A stretch of 64,000 bases of DNA from Vandiemenella viatica (GCA_031002005.1 JARYHS010008074.1:11416924-11480923), one strand, 5' to 3'. Numbered from the stretch's first letter, positions 32,640-46,400 are shown. The notes: generated by a model from the letters alone, not told the origin. Numbers and translations: made by a program.

Positions 32640-33450
32640 GAAATCATGGAGATTCTTACTAGAAGCGACAGTGAATATGATCACTTTGATATGGATGACA
32701 ATGATAACCCTTCGACAGGATCTCGATGTAATTTTCCTAAGCTGTGTACATCAGCTAGTGGAAAATTACCATTTTTCAGAGTTTGAAGCTACAGATTGTG
32801 CGAGCGAAATGTGTGGAAAAAGAGAATGCTTTAGTGACGCATTTGACAGCATGTGCTTGTCGATTAAGCTGCAGGACACAAGTGTGGATTACGTTAACAT
32901 TCCAGCAGTTTGTCATTTTTCCTGATATTTCTAACGGAATATCATATGATGTCTATTGCTGATGAGACCAACAGACACGCGAGAATCAATTCACACTATA
33001 TTTTCACTATGAAGTGGTTTAAAAAGTTCTTTTTCCACATTCTCGAACACTGCATTTTAAATGCTCACGCTCTTCGCCGAGTAGTAACCGGACGAAAAAT
33101 GCCAGTTGCAGAGTTTCGTCTGTTGCATCCATAAATTTAAATTTCGTAAGGTATTTTTCAGGATTTCCTGACACCCCCCCCCCCCCCGTCTTTTAAGATC
33201 AGGTCCGTGAGACGCCACCCCCCCCCCCCCCTAGAAATCGCCCTCGCAACTTTTTGAGACCTTTTTTCCAAATTTCATTCATATTGAAAATTCAAAGAAG
33301 AGCACGCCAATGCGTAAATGCACTGTATGTTCGATACAGAATGTGCGTCGAGAAACCAATGCAGAACATGTAATGTATCACTGTGTGTTGTACCATTTTT
33401 CAAGGCTTATCACACAAAAAGAATTACTAACCAATGTTAACTGCAGAGTA
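32640..33450 (+). pseudogene. piggyBac transposase pseudogene (internal deletion)
   Basis: The start MEILTRSDSEYDHFD.. (32645) is a typical acidic piggyBac N-terminus. Most of the DDD catalytic domain is gone. At 32910-33134 the C-terminal part DETNRHARINSH then TMKWFKKFFFHILEHCILNA and FRL matches the Y-R-x-x-KWxKKxFFHLLD-x-xxNA block. At 33310-33400 the cysteine-rich tail reads RKCTVCSIQNVRRETNAEHV, with further His and Cys residues. Stops and shifts separate the parts. Confidence 0.75.
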
Positions 33451-33493
33451 ATAATTATATTACATTTATACGCCTCTAAAACTAAACAAAATA

Positions 33494-33530
<37 letters not shown>

Positions 33531-33945
33531 AAAAATATATTAACCCGGGTCAAAAAGAAGGCTGTAAAATTTGTGCAGAATTTGTGAAAGGTATTCGGAA
33601 AGGTTCTCTCCAGATAAATTACTACGCTCACAAACTAAAAACATTTCAGTTGCTGTAATATCTATTTAGTATATGAAGTACCGGCATGTTTGATTACGCA
33701 GACATTCACTTTTAGAGGAGCTTTAAACTGAAAAACTTTAGATGTTATATTAACTGTATTTATTTTGTATCTGCGGTTTCAAATCGCAGAGCGACAGCAG
33801 AAGAACACCACACACAACGCTCCAGATGTATTCAGTACACAGCGGTCCGGTCTAATGCGGCATTCGAGCGCAGGTAAACGGCTTAGGCGTAAACAAAGCC
33901 GCACTCAGCGAAGGCTCGGCCGGGCGAACCGTAGCAGTTAAAGGG

Positions 33946-33989
33946 ATGCATTTCGCATATGCGTACAACGGACACACAAATTGATTTAA
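33946..33989 (+). repeat. 44-bp direct repeat, right copy, abutting piggyBac
   Basis: Identical base for base to 32063-32106, ending GATTTAA and followed by TGCATAAAAAAAAC. Confidence 0.95.
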
Positions 33990-34090
33990 TGCATAAAAAA
34001 AACAAATAATTATAAAATGATACAAAACATAATATATAAATAATTTCTGTATTTTTAAATACATGTCATCATACAAATTAATGAAATAAT

Positions 34091-34096
34091 TTTATT
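34091..34096 (-). promoter_or_regulatory. Candidate polyA signal of the takeout-like gene
   Basis: TTTATT on the plus strand is AATAAA on the coding strand, about 155 nt past the stop codon at 34251. Confidence 0.5.
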
Positions 34097-34250
34097 TTTG
34101 TAATGAAAATACACGTGAAATGATGAGACAGTTGTTGAGATGAATGAAATATAATGGAGTAGTGAAAGTCAACCAGTAAATGCTTTTATGTTTCCTCAAG
34201 AACTGCTGCCATTAAAGTTCAATCCACTCCATATTAAATATATACAATAT

Positions 34251-34405
34251 TTATGATGCAGGAAAGATTTCATTGTATGGGATTCTAAGGAAAAATCGGT
34301 TTGCAATATTTCGAAAAATTTCACCAAGAGCTGTTTGTAGAGAAGGTTTCAACTCCACAAAAATGGCTTGCCAGTTTTCATTCAGGAATTTGTTCATATT
34401 ATCAC
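34251..34405 (-). CDS. takeout-like terminal exon E
   Basis: 155 nt after acceptor TGGATTTCAG, stop TAA at 34251-34253. It encodes the rest of [14 protein letters not shown], then [20 protein letters not shown] and [10 protein letters not shown]. The phase with exon D is correct (TTA-G|GT). Confidence 0.93.
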
Positions 34406-37400
34406 CTGAAATCCATAAGACAGTAATAAACATTAAAAACAAAAAACAAAACTACATCTTAAGTTTATTACTAAAACAGAGACCTGCCAATGTGGCTGTG
34501 GCAGCATTACAGCAGATCGGGAAGGTACAACAGGATTGGGTTCAGAACTTGGCCTTGGCATACTGGTCGTCCCAACTGTGATTTTTAACAATTGTCTGCC
34601 ATCACCTAGGCCAGCATTTTCCAAATCCAAGTCAAAGAAAAATAAAATTGATTGGCCACATCTCCTTTCCCTATGAATATACCAAGTAACATTTGCTACA
34701 CTTGGAGACTAATCTGATGTAATATTTCATCCCAATCAACAGGGGGGAAAAAAAAAATGGATAAGCAATCAATTTATATTTAATTTGGAACCTGAGACAA
34801 AATAGTCAAATTCAAAAGTTTAGTGAAAATACTGTTGTGTGTCATATTACTCAAAGACACATATGATAGAATACCGCTGTTGAATGTTTGGCAGTCATGT
34901 TATCACGAGTACCCAGTTAGCAGAAAAAAAGATGGAAAATTTGACACTGGCTGTAAGTTAAAATGAATGTATAAACAGACTAGAAATTGAACTGGACCCA
35001 AGATTTTAGTTATCATCTCTTCCTGCAAACGTGAAGTTTTTGCTAGCTGGAAATAGCTTTACACTTTCTCATGATTTGATTTTTATCAGTTTCATTTTTT
35101 CAGTTATTTTTACAATAATTTCATATAAAATAATAAATAATTATTAAAGCACACGAAAATTTTACTGACATCCAAGTAATGCTTTGGTTTACCTATATAT
35201 CTAAAAATAGGCATTAAGTTTATAATGGATCACAAAAAAGAACTGGGTATTGCAAAAGAAGTTGGGAAATGTTCACCAGGGTGCATGCGGGGAAAGTCTC
35301 CAAATTCCACCTCATAAACTACACATGTCAAACCTAAAATCCACTTATCACACATAACACTAAATTAACAGGAGTTTAACAGCGTGTTCTGCTGTCAGAT
35401 TTCCTACATTCTCATTTTTCACCCTTCTTTATTATTTTTCATCTTAAATTCTTTGACTGTAATTTCCTCCACCTTCTATTTTCGCCCTTGATGTTTTATA
35501 AATTATTTCAGCATTTTTGGCAAAATATTCACCATTTCCGTTGGTAATTTATTTCAATTCCACACTCCCTTATAAAAGAAAAATTTCACACTTTCTTTCT
35601 TCTGAAAATTAAGTGTCTGCTTATGGTCATTCTCATCCTCTCCCTTCCATTCATCACTTTAATTCGTCCACCAATATCTTTCCAAGTCTCATCACCAATA
35701 CACTCCTTGTACACTTCCAGCAGTTTATTCACTCTCCTACTATCTTAAAATGAAATCCAATCCAGCTCTATCACATTAGTTACTGATTACATTCTGTGGT
35801 AGTTTACAGAGACAAATCTAGTTGCCCTAAGTTTCACCACGCCAACTCCTGTATTCTATGGCCAAAATGTGGGTTCCACACTACACCATCATTTAAGCAT
35901 TCTTCTGATCAAAGTTTTGTTACAAAATTCCCTCACTTCCATGGTATATCCCCATATAATCCTCTCCAACAAATTCAGAATTTTGAAATTTCTTCCTACC
36001 ACCTGCACCGTTGAGATTATATTAAAATAATATGCCAAGATATTTACCAATCTTCAGTGCTGAGACACCGAACTAGATATCCTGTCAAAAAAAAACCTGT
36101 GATTGTCAGTAACTAACAATTAGAGTCAGGTTATTAAGTACTTAGAAAGGAAAATAAAGATTTTAGATAATTATATGGTGGAGTGGCTATAGTTTGTTGA
36201 AATGTATATATCTTGGAATACCTAACATTAGTTGGGAAGGACAAATGAGGAGACGGTAGGAATATGTTCCAAAGTCTAGCATCCCTTAAAGAGGGATGTA
36301 ATACAACTTTCATATGGTGGAAGAAATTACTGTAAAATAGAATCAGTCATTGAGCACAGGAGGTGGGTGAAAAAAGTGTATTAGGAATACATTAGTGATG
36401 AGGCCCGGATGTATATTAGGAAAAGAATTAGGAATAGTCAGTGGAGTATAAGAAATTGCCATAAGTTTAAGTTTGAACTTGATTTCAGGTATATGGGTGT
36501 GGTTATGTTTCCATTAAGGGAATTGAGGACTGGAATAAGTTGTGAGTGATGTAGACAGTCTGTCCCAGAACTGTGAAAAAATTGAATAAATGTGAATAAA
36601 GAATAAATTAATGTGTAGAACAATTGCCATTATATCATAAGTTCCATCATAATTAATAATAGTAAATAGCTCTGAACAGATATTTAAGCAAATTATACTC
36701 TAGCTTAAATAATGATGAGTCTGAGAGCCTTCTTAATGTGTTGCTGTGTCAATATTCTAACCAGCTGGTTCATAACATGAACTATATTATGTTAAATGTC
36801 ATGTGGCAGTTGCTATGGTACAGTACAGTACAGTACAGTACAAACCTAATGTCTTGTCCCCATTGAAGAGGTTTTCAAAGTTCATCTTCATGCTCCTGGG
36901 CTCCATGTTGTACAGGAATTGTGTTTCATTCATGTAGATCTTACCTCCTTTCTTCAACTCGATGCCTTTCTGCTCAATATGTGACTTTAGGTCAGCTGTG
37001 CAGAAAAATAGGAAAGTAACTTTACATGGGTACAACATTTTTTTATCCACTTAATTACTGATATTGTGTAAATCAGGTCAATTACTTGTTAAGAAATTTA
37101 AAAAATCATGTACCTACAGCCTATGTAAGATCAGCGTATTTTGCTTTTTTTCAGAGTGTTATATCCTGTGGACTTTTATTTTGGGGCAATAGTACACATG
37201 TTCAGAATGTCTTGGTCCTTCAAAAGAAGGTAATTAGGATTATGTCAAACGCTGAAAAATTTGCCCATTGTAGACCACTGTTTATTGAATTAAAAATATT
37301 AACGGTAATAAACTTGTACATTTACACTGTTCTCCTGCACACAAAAAATAACCAAACTGAATACCTTCTTAGACAAGATTTACACTGTCACAGTACGAGA

Positions 37401-40400
37401 AATAATAGGCACATTGACATACCTTACTGTAGATTATCGAAATCATTGAACAGTTATGAAGTGTTGGGTATGAAAATGTTTAACAAACTACCTCTAGAAT
37501 GGGTTGAAGCCCCATTCAATCTATTTAAGCAGACATTGTATAGCTGGTTAGTCACTATTCCTTTTTATTCAGTTAATGAATTCTATGAATGTGGAAATAT
37601 GAAATAATTGTGTGTGGAGTGTGTAATTTAAATTGTTTTTAATTATGAATTTTGTCTTGTTTGTATTTTCATATTTGTATTCTTGACGTTGTCTATTGCT
37701 ATGACAGTTTAATGACAATAAAAATTTTATTATTATTATTATTATTATTATTATAGGCATGCTGTACAAAAAAGAAGAACAAAAAATAAAACTAGGTTCA
37801 ACAAAGTTTATGTTATGTTTGGATTTCAAACAGTCCAGGTGTAAGTGGTTTTCAATTAGGCAACATAACTTTAAGGAAGGATATTCATGTGAATCACATT
37901 TGGTGGGATATATGCAAGATATTTTGGATGAAATGGACAAGGGAAGCAAAATTGATAGTGTAGCACTAGATCTTTAAAAGGATTTTGACAGAGTGAGCCA
38001 TAACATGGTAGTAAATAAGGTAAAAACTATTGGAGTGAATAAGAAAGTGTTTTTCTGGGTAGAAGAATTTTTAAAAGGTAGAAAACAATGACATATTTTG
38101 AGTTTAAACTCACTCCCACCAATTACACATTTTGTTTTGCTAATGAAGAGTTTAAACCTAAAAGTTACATTTTTTCTGAAATCTTATTTTTTTTAAAAAA
38201 ATTTGTACCAATTGATATTTGTACTTATTGATTCCCAAGTACAAATATTGTATGCATGTACATACCAATTTATATCATTTTTCACTATTAACATTTATGG
38301 TAAATATTGTGATTTAAGGCTAACATTTGGTTTGCAAATACTCGTCAATACTGTGAAAGCAGTAGTTGACCAAGTGAATTAGTATTTTCTCTTACACACT
38401 TCATCCTTTGTGGTAGATTATTAAACAGTCTCATTCCCACATGTAGTGGTCCTTTCTGGTAGAGGGTAGTATTTGTTTGTAATTTATGTAAATATAGTTC
38501 CTTTCTAGTATTATATGTGTCCACATCATTGTTTGTTTGTAAAGTAAACCCAGAAGCATCAATATATTTTTTTTTATGAATGTTATTATTTCTGTTATAT
38601 CTACCCAGGGCAGAATTTGCATCCTACTGAAAACAAGTGAATCTTAAGACTTCTGTGGCCGTCTTTGTAAATGATTTATAGCTTTACGGGCTATGTCGTG
38701 TCGTTTATTGGATTAGCTAAGCTTTCGGTTGTTATACTCCAGCCTTATCTCTGAAGAATGCTGGAGTATAACAGCGGAAAGCTTGGATAATCCAACAAAC
38801 GATGTGGCATAGCCCATAAAGCTATAAATCAAGTAAAACAAGATTCTACCCCTTTCATAATTCTAATAATTTTTTCTGCATTTTGAAGTATTTGATTCTC
38901 AGGTGGGAGTTTCCCCAGAATATAATATTCTCCATCTGCTTTTTCAATCACTTTAAAACATTTTTCGTGGCTTCACTTGTTTGGGCACTTGGGCACCCAT
39001 TCTTACCTGATGAAGAGCCCCTACTCTCAAGGCCATGTTTCGTGTTTTTTTTTTAATTGTTATAAAATCATTTACTGCAATAAGGGAAGATTTGTTTATA
39101 TACCTTGATGACAGCATATTGATTATTAACCATCAAGCTTAGATGTTTAAATTATAGTTATTGCATTTATAAAGTGTTGCTATTACTTACACAATTGAAT
39201 GCTGCATTTCCCTTTGCCATTGATAGGTAGCAAGAGTACCTTGCCTTCAACTTCATAATCAGCATCTAGCCTCAGTTTTGGAGTAAAGGCATCAACTTGC
39301 AGGTTGTACATGGCTAGGTTTGCCCTGAAACAGTATCAGGAACTAAGATAAATGAGCATTTCATTTAACACAGTGTTTCTGAACTTGTTTTATGCTTCAA
39401 GCCACTTTTTGTTATTTATATCAACAAAGTGGCCTGAAGTATTAAATAAATAACAAAGAGTATGGAAAATAACTCATCTTCACCAAAGTCAAAGGTTGTC
39501 ATGAGTGCTGAGATGGACAAAAACATATACAATATTTCATGCAATAATGAATGAGCCATTTGGTTTGGGAGGTGTGCACTTGCCAAAGATCACCCAGTGG
39601 AAGACAGGGTGGGGGAGGAGATGGTAGGGGTGAACTGTTAAGAAGTCAATTACTAATATGTTAAAAAATACTAATATATACACATATAAATGTTTGAACT
39701 TAGAGTGTTGGTACTTGCCTACCAGTACAAACTGGGCACAAGGCAACCACTTGGTATCAAGTTAAGAAAATACCCAGTCATTATTATCATTTTTATTTAT
39801 GTTTACTTCTTCCTTATCCTCTCCTTGCCTTCTCCACTACCTAAATTGAACCACCGCTAACCTGAGCAATTAATGCTCTAGCCTTGCATTTGGGAAGACA
39901 TGGGTTCAAATCCTCGTCCAGGCATTCAGATTTGGGTATTCCATGGTTTCCCCAAATCACTCCAGGCTAATGCTGGGATGCTTCCTACAAAAGGCCACAG
40001 CTGAATTCCTTCCTGTTCCTTGTCCCTCATCCTTTCCCGCTTCTAATGACCTCGACGAGGTGTAAAGCCATAAAGCTGAGGTGATGTTTAATTTAATTTA
40101 ATTGAGTCTTTTGGTTTAATTTTTAAATATATTTATTAATTTTTTTCATTTAGATTTTATTATATTATTTTGCCCTTCCCACCCATCAGAGATCAGTTTT
40201 GACATTTATCAATGCTCGGTTATTAGCTCTGAATGACTGCCGCTCTACTTGTCCTAAGTTTGACTTTATGCCCACGATATTCCTGGCCAACAGCCTCTCT
40301 GCATGACAGTCTCCCACAACACCCATCCCCCATAATGTTCTCCTGTTGATAAACTCTATTTCATGTGTGTTTATTGTCTTTTCTTTATGTTCACACCCAA

Positions 40401-43400
40401 CATCAATAATCTTAAGGTAAGAGGTGACTCATTTCCCTAATTTGTAATTCTTTTATGCTACTTAGTGCCTTTTATTTCATTATATGAGTACATCACACAG
40501 GGGTAAAATGAATATATATAACAAAAGAGTCAGTGTATTAAAATGGACAATAAAGAAATTTACAAGAATTTGTTAAATAATAAGAATGATAATACTAAGG
40601 GGCCAGGGGGGTGCCTGGTATCCAGGATATTTTGGTATGCAAGTTCCCATTTTTGATGCATTGGTGGTTTCAGGAAAACTTTGTTGTTAATTTAGTTGTA
40701 TGCACAAATTCCAGAATCACACACAGGACTCTAAAAAAGTTCATTTCTCTCATCACCAGCAATACACGCTAAATTTTGTTTCATATTATCTGTTTGCTCT
40801 TTACAATGTTACATATTTCATTTTAAGTACATGTTTTAACTTATTTTGCCTCACAAAGAATTTTAATTTCTGTTACAGTGCCTCCCATCCAGTCAGTATT
40901 CTATGTTTTTCTCTAAGAGACAAAGAGAGTGTATCCATCCATTTCCTATTCCTGCCCCTGGCAATAATGGAAAGGATTATGCTTTAAGGCAATATAAAAA
41001 CAACAAGGAATACGGAAAAGTAAACCCACCACCATACCAATTTGAGAACTGTGACAGTGTGATATACTTTGGTGTGTTTACACCTCCTGGACCATATTGT
41101 TCGTTCCCTATCACATGTATAAGGTGTTAAAATGAAATATTGTATGTGTTATTGTTCATGAGATATGTTTCTCACTCATCACAGCCTTCAACTTTGGTGA
41201 GCGATGAGTCATTTTCCCAATCCTTTGTTATTTATATTGCCTCAAAGCCATTTCATTTTTCCTTAGTATCATTACAAAAACACACATAACATAAAAAAAA
41301 TCAGGACTTATCCCTTTGTCAACCAGAGGACATTGTGGAGGGTGGATGTTGTAGGAGATGGCCTCACTGGGTGACTCTTAGACAGCAACATTGTGGGGTA
41401 AATTAAAAAAGAAGACAAGAAGAGCATTGCAAACTATCAAAATTGATCAATAGTGGGTGAAAAGAATGATATAATAAAATCTTAACAACAAAAATCTAAA
41501 TAATCAAAAATAAATAAAAAAAATTAAACCCAAAAATCTATGAAGTTTACCAAAATGATGAAGGAATTCAAAATTAAAATTTGTAAATCGTTAAAGTAGA
41601 TAGGGAGGAATTTAACACTCAACTTATATAAGGTAACTAAAAAATAAAATAAAAAGGGGTAATTTGATGACTAAGGGAATTGCCACTGGAGTGTGTGCTC
41701 CATTGCTATTAAATTTAATTAACCTACTCTGGTTAGCAGTGATTCAATTTAGGTAGTGCGGATGGAGGGAAGGAAAAGTATCGACAGAGTATTATCTTCA
41801 ATTGAGACCAGGTAGTTGCCTTGTGCCAGTTTGTTCTGGTTGGCAAGTTCCAACCTTCTCAGTTACAGGAACTGTTGCTATTTGGGAGGACTCTGGTAGT
41901 GTGGACGTGGAACTAGAATTAAAAATTTGTTGTTAGTGGAAATGGAATGGACAGCTGCTGCATGGTTTGGATTCCAGGTTAATACCATTTGCCAGTGGCT
42001 ATTGATTCTTGTGGCTAGTGGATGGTCAAGCTTATGTAGGAAGCCAGACAGTGGTTGCAGTTTAACTGATATATTACATGGCAGGTTTTGCAGGTTGCGT
42101 GTCCTATGAAGGGAAAGCATTCCCCAGTGACAGGGAAAATGGCGAAGGCATGTATGTGTCCATCTGTGTTTCGACACTACAGCAACCTTCAACTTTGGTA
42201 AGTGGTGGTTATTCTCCTATACAAATTTTTAATTTATTTGCTTCATAGTCCCTTTGTTTCCTAACAATCTATACAAAAAATGAGGGTTAGATTATAGGCA
42301 AAATACATCCATTTTGGATTTTGTGATCAAAACTCACAGAATATTTGAAAGAGTTTTATTGATTAAATATGTTTTACTTTTATAAGCATACAGATTTCTT
42401 ACTTGGCTTACAGTCTAGAGGGTAATACATTTCTTTTAGTTAACTTGTCATTTGTCATTAGCGACTTGTTTACTGGACCATCAATATTGGATTTTTTTCC
42501 TTTCAAATTTTTTGCAGCAATTTATTTATTTTTCAGTCTATAGAGCAAACAATGTTCTGTGTTTTACATTTGTATTATTTAGTTTTGATGAGTTTGGCTT
42601 AATGTAGAAGGCAACACCATTTGGATTTGATTCAGTTTGTTGCAGTTTTTTTCCCCTACCTTTCTTCTAGAAAATTTTTTAAGTTTCAATTCATCGCTGA
42701 TCTGGTATTTAACACACTTTTAATTTCACATGTCAAGGCATTTTATGATTCAATTGCCAAAAAATTTTCCAAAATTTTTAAAAGAGATACCAAGTTTGTA
42801 TTATATTGGAACTACTATGTCTAACCTTCAAATTTCAAATGTTACAACTCGCCAGCAAACTTCTCTCATTGAATGTTCAACACTTACTGTAATCATCAGA
42901 TTAGACAATAATATTAGCAGTGATCAGAAATACTGAGAAGAACTTCACAAATCATGTCAGATGCAGCTATCATACCTCTACAAATTTACATCTAAATCAT
43001 TATATTTGGTCAATTGGCTTATGACTTAGAGCAATTTGAGAGTACACTGGATGGTTGTTTTTGATAGAATGCACCTCTACCCAAGAAATTTAAGCTGTTA
43101 ATTATATTCATATAAAAAAAGATAATCAATATACACAATATTTCAAGTAGGCTGATGAAACACGTAGCAAGTCAATGGTGTGAAGAGGCCAAAGGTTACT
43201 ATGTGAATGAAATAATTGTTTTGCATAGTTACTTTTGGTGTCTGCATATCTATTTACTTCACACATTTATCATAAGCCTACAACATGAATAAGAATTCTC
43301 CATAAATATTTTGCAAGTAATATGTGTGTGTCTTCAACTTTAGAAAATGATGAATTTCATTTTCCTATCCTATTTCAAAACCTCTCCCTTTTGTTTATTG

Positions 43401-46400
43401 TGATTATATGTCTTCCTGCTGTCAATGATATTCTCTCATGATATTGCTTGAGGAAAATGTATTATATCTCTCAGAAGACTTTTTGATGAAGTATATGAAA
43501 CTTTTAAATTTAATCTGAAATAACTTTATGGCGAAGTATTTTTTTTATATATTTTTTTGGATACTGGGTACATTTTTTAGGAGACCTAAACTTTTACCAT
43601 GCATAGAAGTGGATACTAATAAAATGACAGATCAGTGCATTACATTGGAACTTAAAAATCATTCATTGTCTACATCCACTTTTCCAAAACTTATAGAATG
43701 AAACAGGAATCTTTTTTCAAAATGGAATCACTTTTTTATGGACAAAAAAGAAGTTAGTTAATAAATTAAATTAACCAAAGAACAGCAGTAAAAATTCTGA
43801 AATGGCTGTGGTATTACCAACTTCTTAACATTTCACTCTTTTATTTTGACACAGGAATTAATTACTCTAAAGTGTATATTAGGTTAACATAGTAAATAAT
43901 AACAACAGTTACAATTGGAAATACTTACTTCTGATTTGACAGAATTGAGTCAGAGATGCCATACATTTTAATATTATCAAATTTGAGACCAATGCTTACA
44001 GGACCACCACCTTGCCCAATGTGTAGAGATGTCACTTCAAGAGGATCAAGTGAAAATACACCCAACTCTGGTACTCCTAATGAATAAGAAAAGATAATTC
44101 AGAGTTTTATACAAACAGTTTTAAACTTATCAAAATTATAGCGGAAATTTCCTAATTTTTAAAACTAGATTCCTCAGTCAGCTAGCAAAAGGTATGTGAT
44201 AAAAGCTAAATATCATACTAGTACTTATGAACACTTAGCTTATGACAAACAGAGTTATTAAGTTTGGTAATCTAGTAGAACTGTACAAACTATTTGTCAT
44301 TACAACCTTCATTAAGTGAAGGAGGACTGACAGGGCAGTGAGCTGTCTACTGAGAGTTGTAGAATGTATCACATGGATATAGGAGTAGCTGGTGTAGAGA
44401 TATTCAGACATAGTAGTAGTGACTATTAATCTTTGCTTGAATTAATTGATGACAGACATGAGTTACTGGTGGAAGACATCTGGGAAAATGAAGAGGAGAG
44501 ATAAGTGTCTTGGCCATTTATTATAGTTGAAAGATGAAACGCAATGCTAATACTGAGCGTGGTGGGTGAACAGTTAATGTTCTGACCTCGCATTTGTGAG
44601 GATGCAGGATCGAATCCCCGTCCGGGCATCCAGCTCCGGGTTTTCCATGCTTTCCCCAAATCACTCCAGGCGGATGCTGGGATGCTTCCTTCAAAAAGGC
44701 CGTAGCCAAATTTCTTCCCATTCCTTGTCACCAGTCCCATCCCGCCTCAAATGTCCTTAGCAATAAGTAAAAATAATAATAATAAAAAAGGAATGGTAAT
44801 CTGGAATCATGAGAAGAGAGTTGGATGGTTGTAGTAGGTAGAGACTCAAATAAAAAAGATGTTGACTGGAAAGAAAACCTAATTAGTAATACAAGGGAGC
44901 AGTAATGTAATAAGTGGGCAAAACATGTTGGGTGTCTTTCTATTAAAGCCCGATGAAAACCAGAAGCAGTTGGGGTCACAGAAGCAGTTGTCATGGATTA
45001 AGAGAGTTTACTAAAAGAGTTTACTTAACCAGTGGCCAAGAAATAAGGTTGATATATGGATTATTACACTCATGTCCATAAGCTGAGAGATTTTCAAGAT
45101 CCATGAAAAGATAGGGCATGCACTAAAAAGGGGATCTGTCTGTTAGCTGCCAATGATCTGATGATATGTCATTCATTTGTGTTCCCCTCTGTACTGTCCT
45201 CCATTCTTATGTCTCAAATACTGTGTGCCAACTGCATGCAACACGCAGTCAGAACCACTGCACCCAGGACATGGATTGTTTACAACACACTAAACAGTAT
45301 CTTACTCTGGGGTGGCCAACCCAAAAGATCTTGTGGACCACTTTGGAAATGCATCATAACTCCGCGCGCCGCATATAAAATTACATATCCCATATTACAT
45401 TTAGACCCACTATAGACTTTTTTTTGGAGTGAATATAATTTAATTATTCTCCAAACTCATTACTGTAAACTCAGAAATAAAACAGGCAATATCTGTCATA
45501 TATTCACAAGATAATAATTTTAAAATCAAAGTCAATTTTTTCTCATAATTTCGACAGTTAATTTTTGAATATATGGATGCATAAATAATGTACTTTTTTA
45601 ATACATTAGTTTTCACTACTTTGGCCACTATAAAATAAATATATTTTGTAAAAGTGTGATGAATATCACGTGGTGCAAAATTTTTCAAGGCCAACCCACA
45701 ACTAACAATTTGAAGGGTGACTGCTGTGGAATACTAACACCCTCCATAGTAACAGCCTATGCCTGAAACATTGGTAGTTAATCAGATAACTATACATTGA
45801 AAGCTCATTAAAAATTTTATTCTAAAATACTAAGAAATGTAATAAGAAAGGCCAAGAACAGGTATATACGTGAAAATAGATAACTCAGGCAATAAAATGA
45901 AAAGTATATAAAATATAATAGAAACTGAAACTGCAAAATCTGCAAATCAGTCTGAAGACAGAAAAATAGAACAAAATGGATCTGTGCATAGTGAAGTAGC
46001 GTAAGTTTGTGAAATGTTTAACATACATTTTATTTCAGTTGTAGAGAAATTACACATAGAAAAATTATCCCCACATAGTGCCCTAAGGCTTCTTCAGACG
46101 GCTTCCCACAAAGATTTGTGGAGATGTAATTACCACCGGTAACAGTCTCAGAAATAAATAAACTCATGAAACAATTAAAACCTAAAAAGTCTTCCAGCTG
46201 TGACAATATTTCAAGTAAATTACTGAAAAGTGCTCAGATTGTATCAATTTGTAATGAATACTTAATGCAAGGTGTGTTTTCAAATGGACTAAAATATGCA
46301 GTTGTAAGACTGTTATTTAAAAAAGAAGAAGCAACATGTGTAGATAACTATCATCCCATTGAATTACCTTCAGGATTCTCAAAGAGTTTTGAAAAAGTCA

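Larger units (their letters stand above)
32107..33945 (+). mobile_element. piggyBac-like transposon relic (1839 bp)
   Basis: The left end is CCCTTCGACTGCT directly after TTAA. The right end, reverse complemented, is CCCTTTAACTGCT. The interior encodes piggyBac transposase C-terminal pieces on the plus strand. A minus-strand SINE sits near the start, and C runs (33172-33187, 33218-33233) and a 32-A run (33497-33528) have accumulated. The right end is followed not by TTAA but by the second copy of a 44-bp repeat that itself ends in TTAA. Confidence 0.8.

Noticed and set aside
32472..32925. Long plus-strand ORFs starting in the piggyBac region
   Set aside because: Their first halves are antisense SINE translation; only the part from about 32640 is piggyBac-like.
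33172..33233. C-runs as quadruplex or regulatory signal
   Set aside because: Plain homopolymer growth inside a decayed piggyBac, similar to runs at 22977 and 27204; length may also be assembly-sensitive.
42621..42936. Phe/Ser-rich plus-strand ORFs
   Set aside because: T-rich intronic DNA, overlapping frames, no conserved residues.
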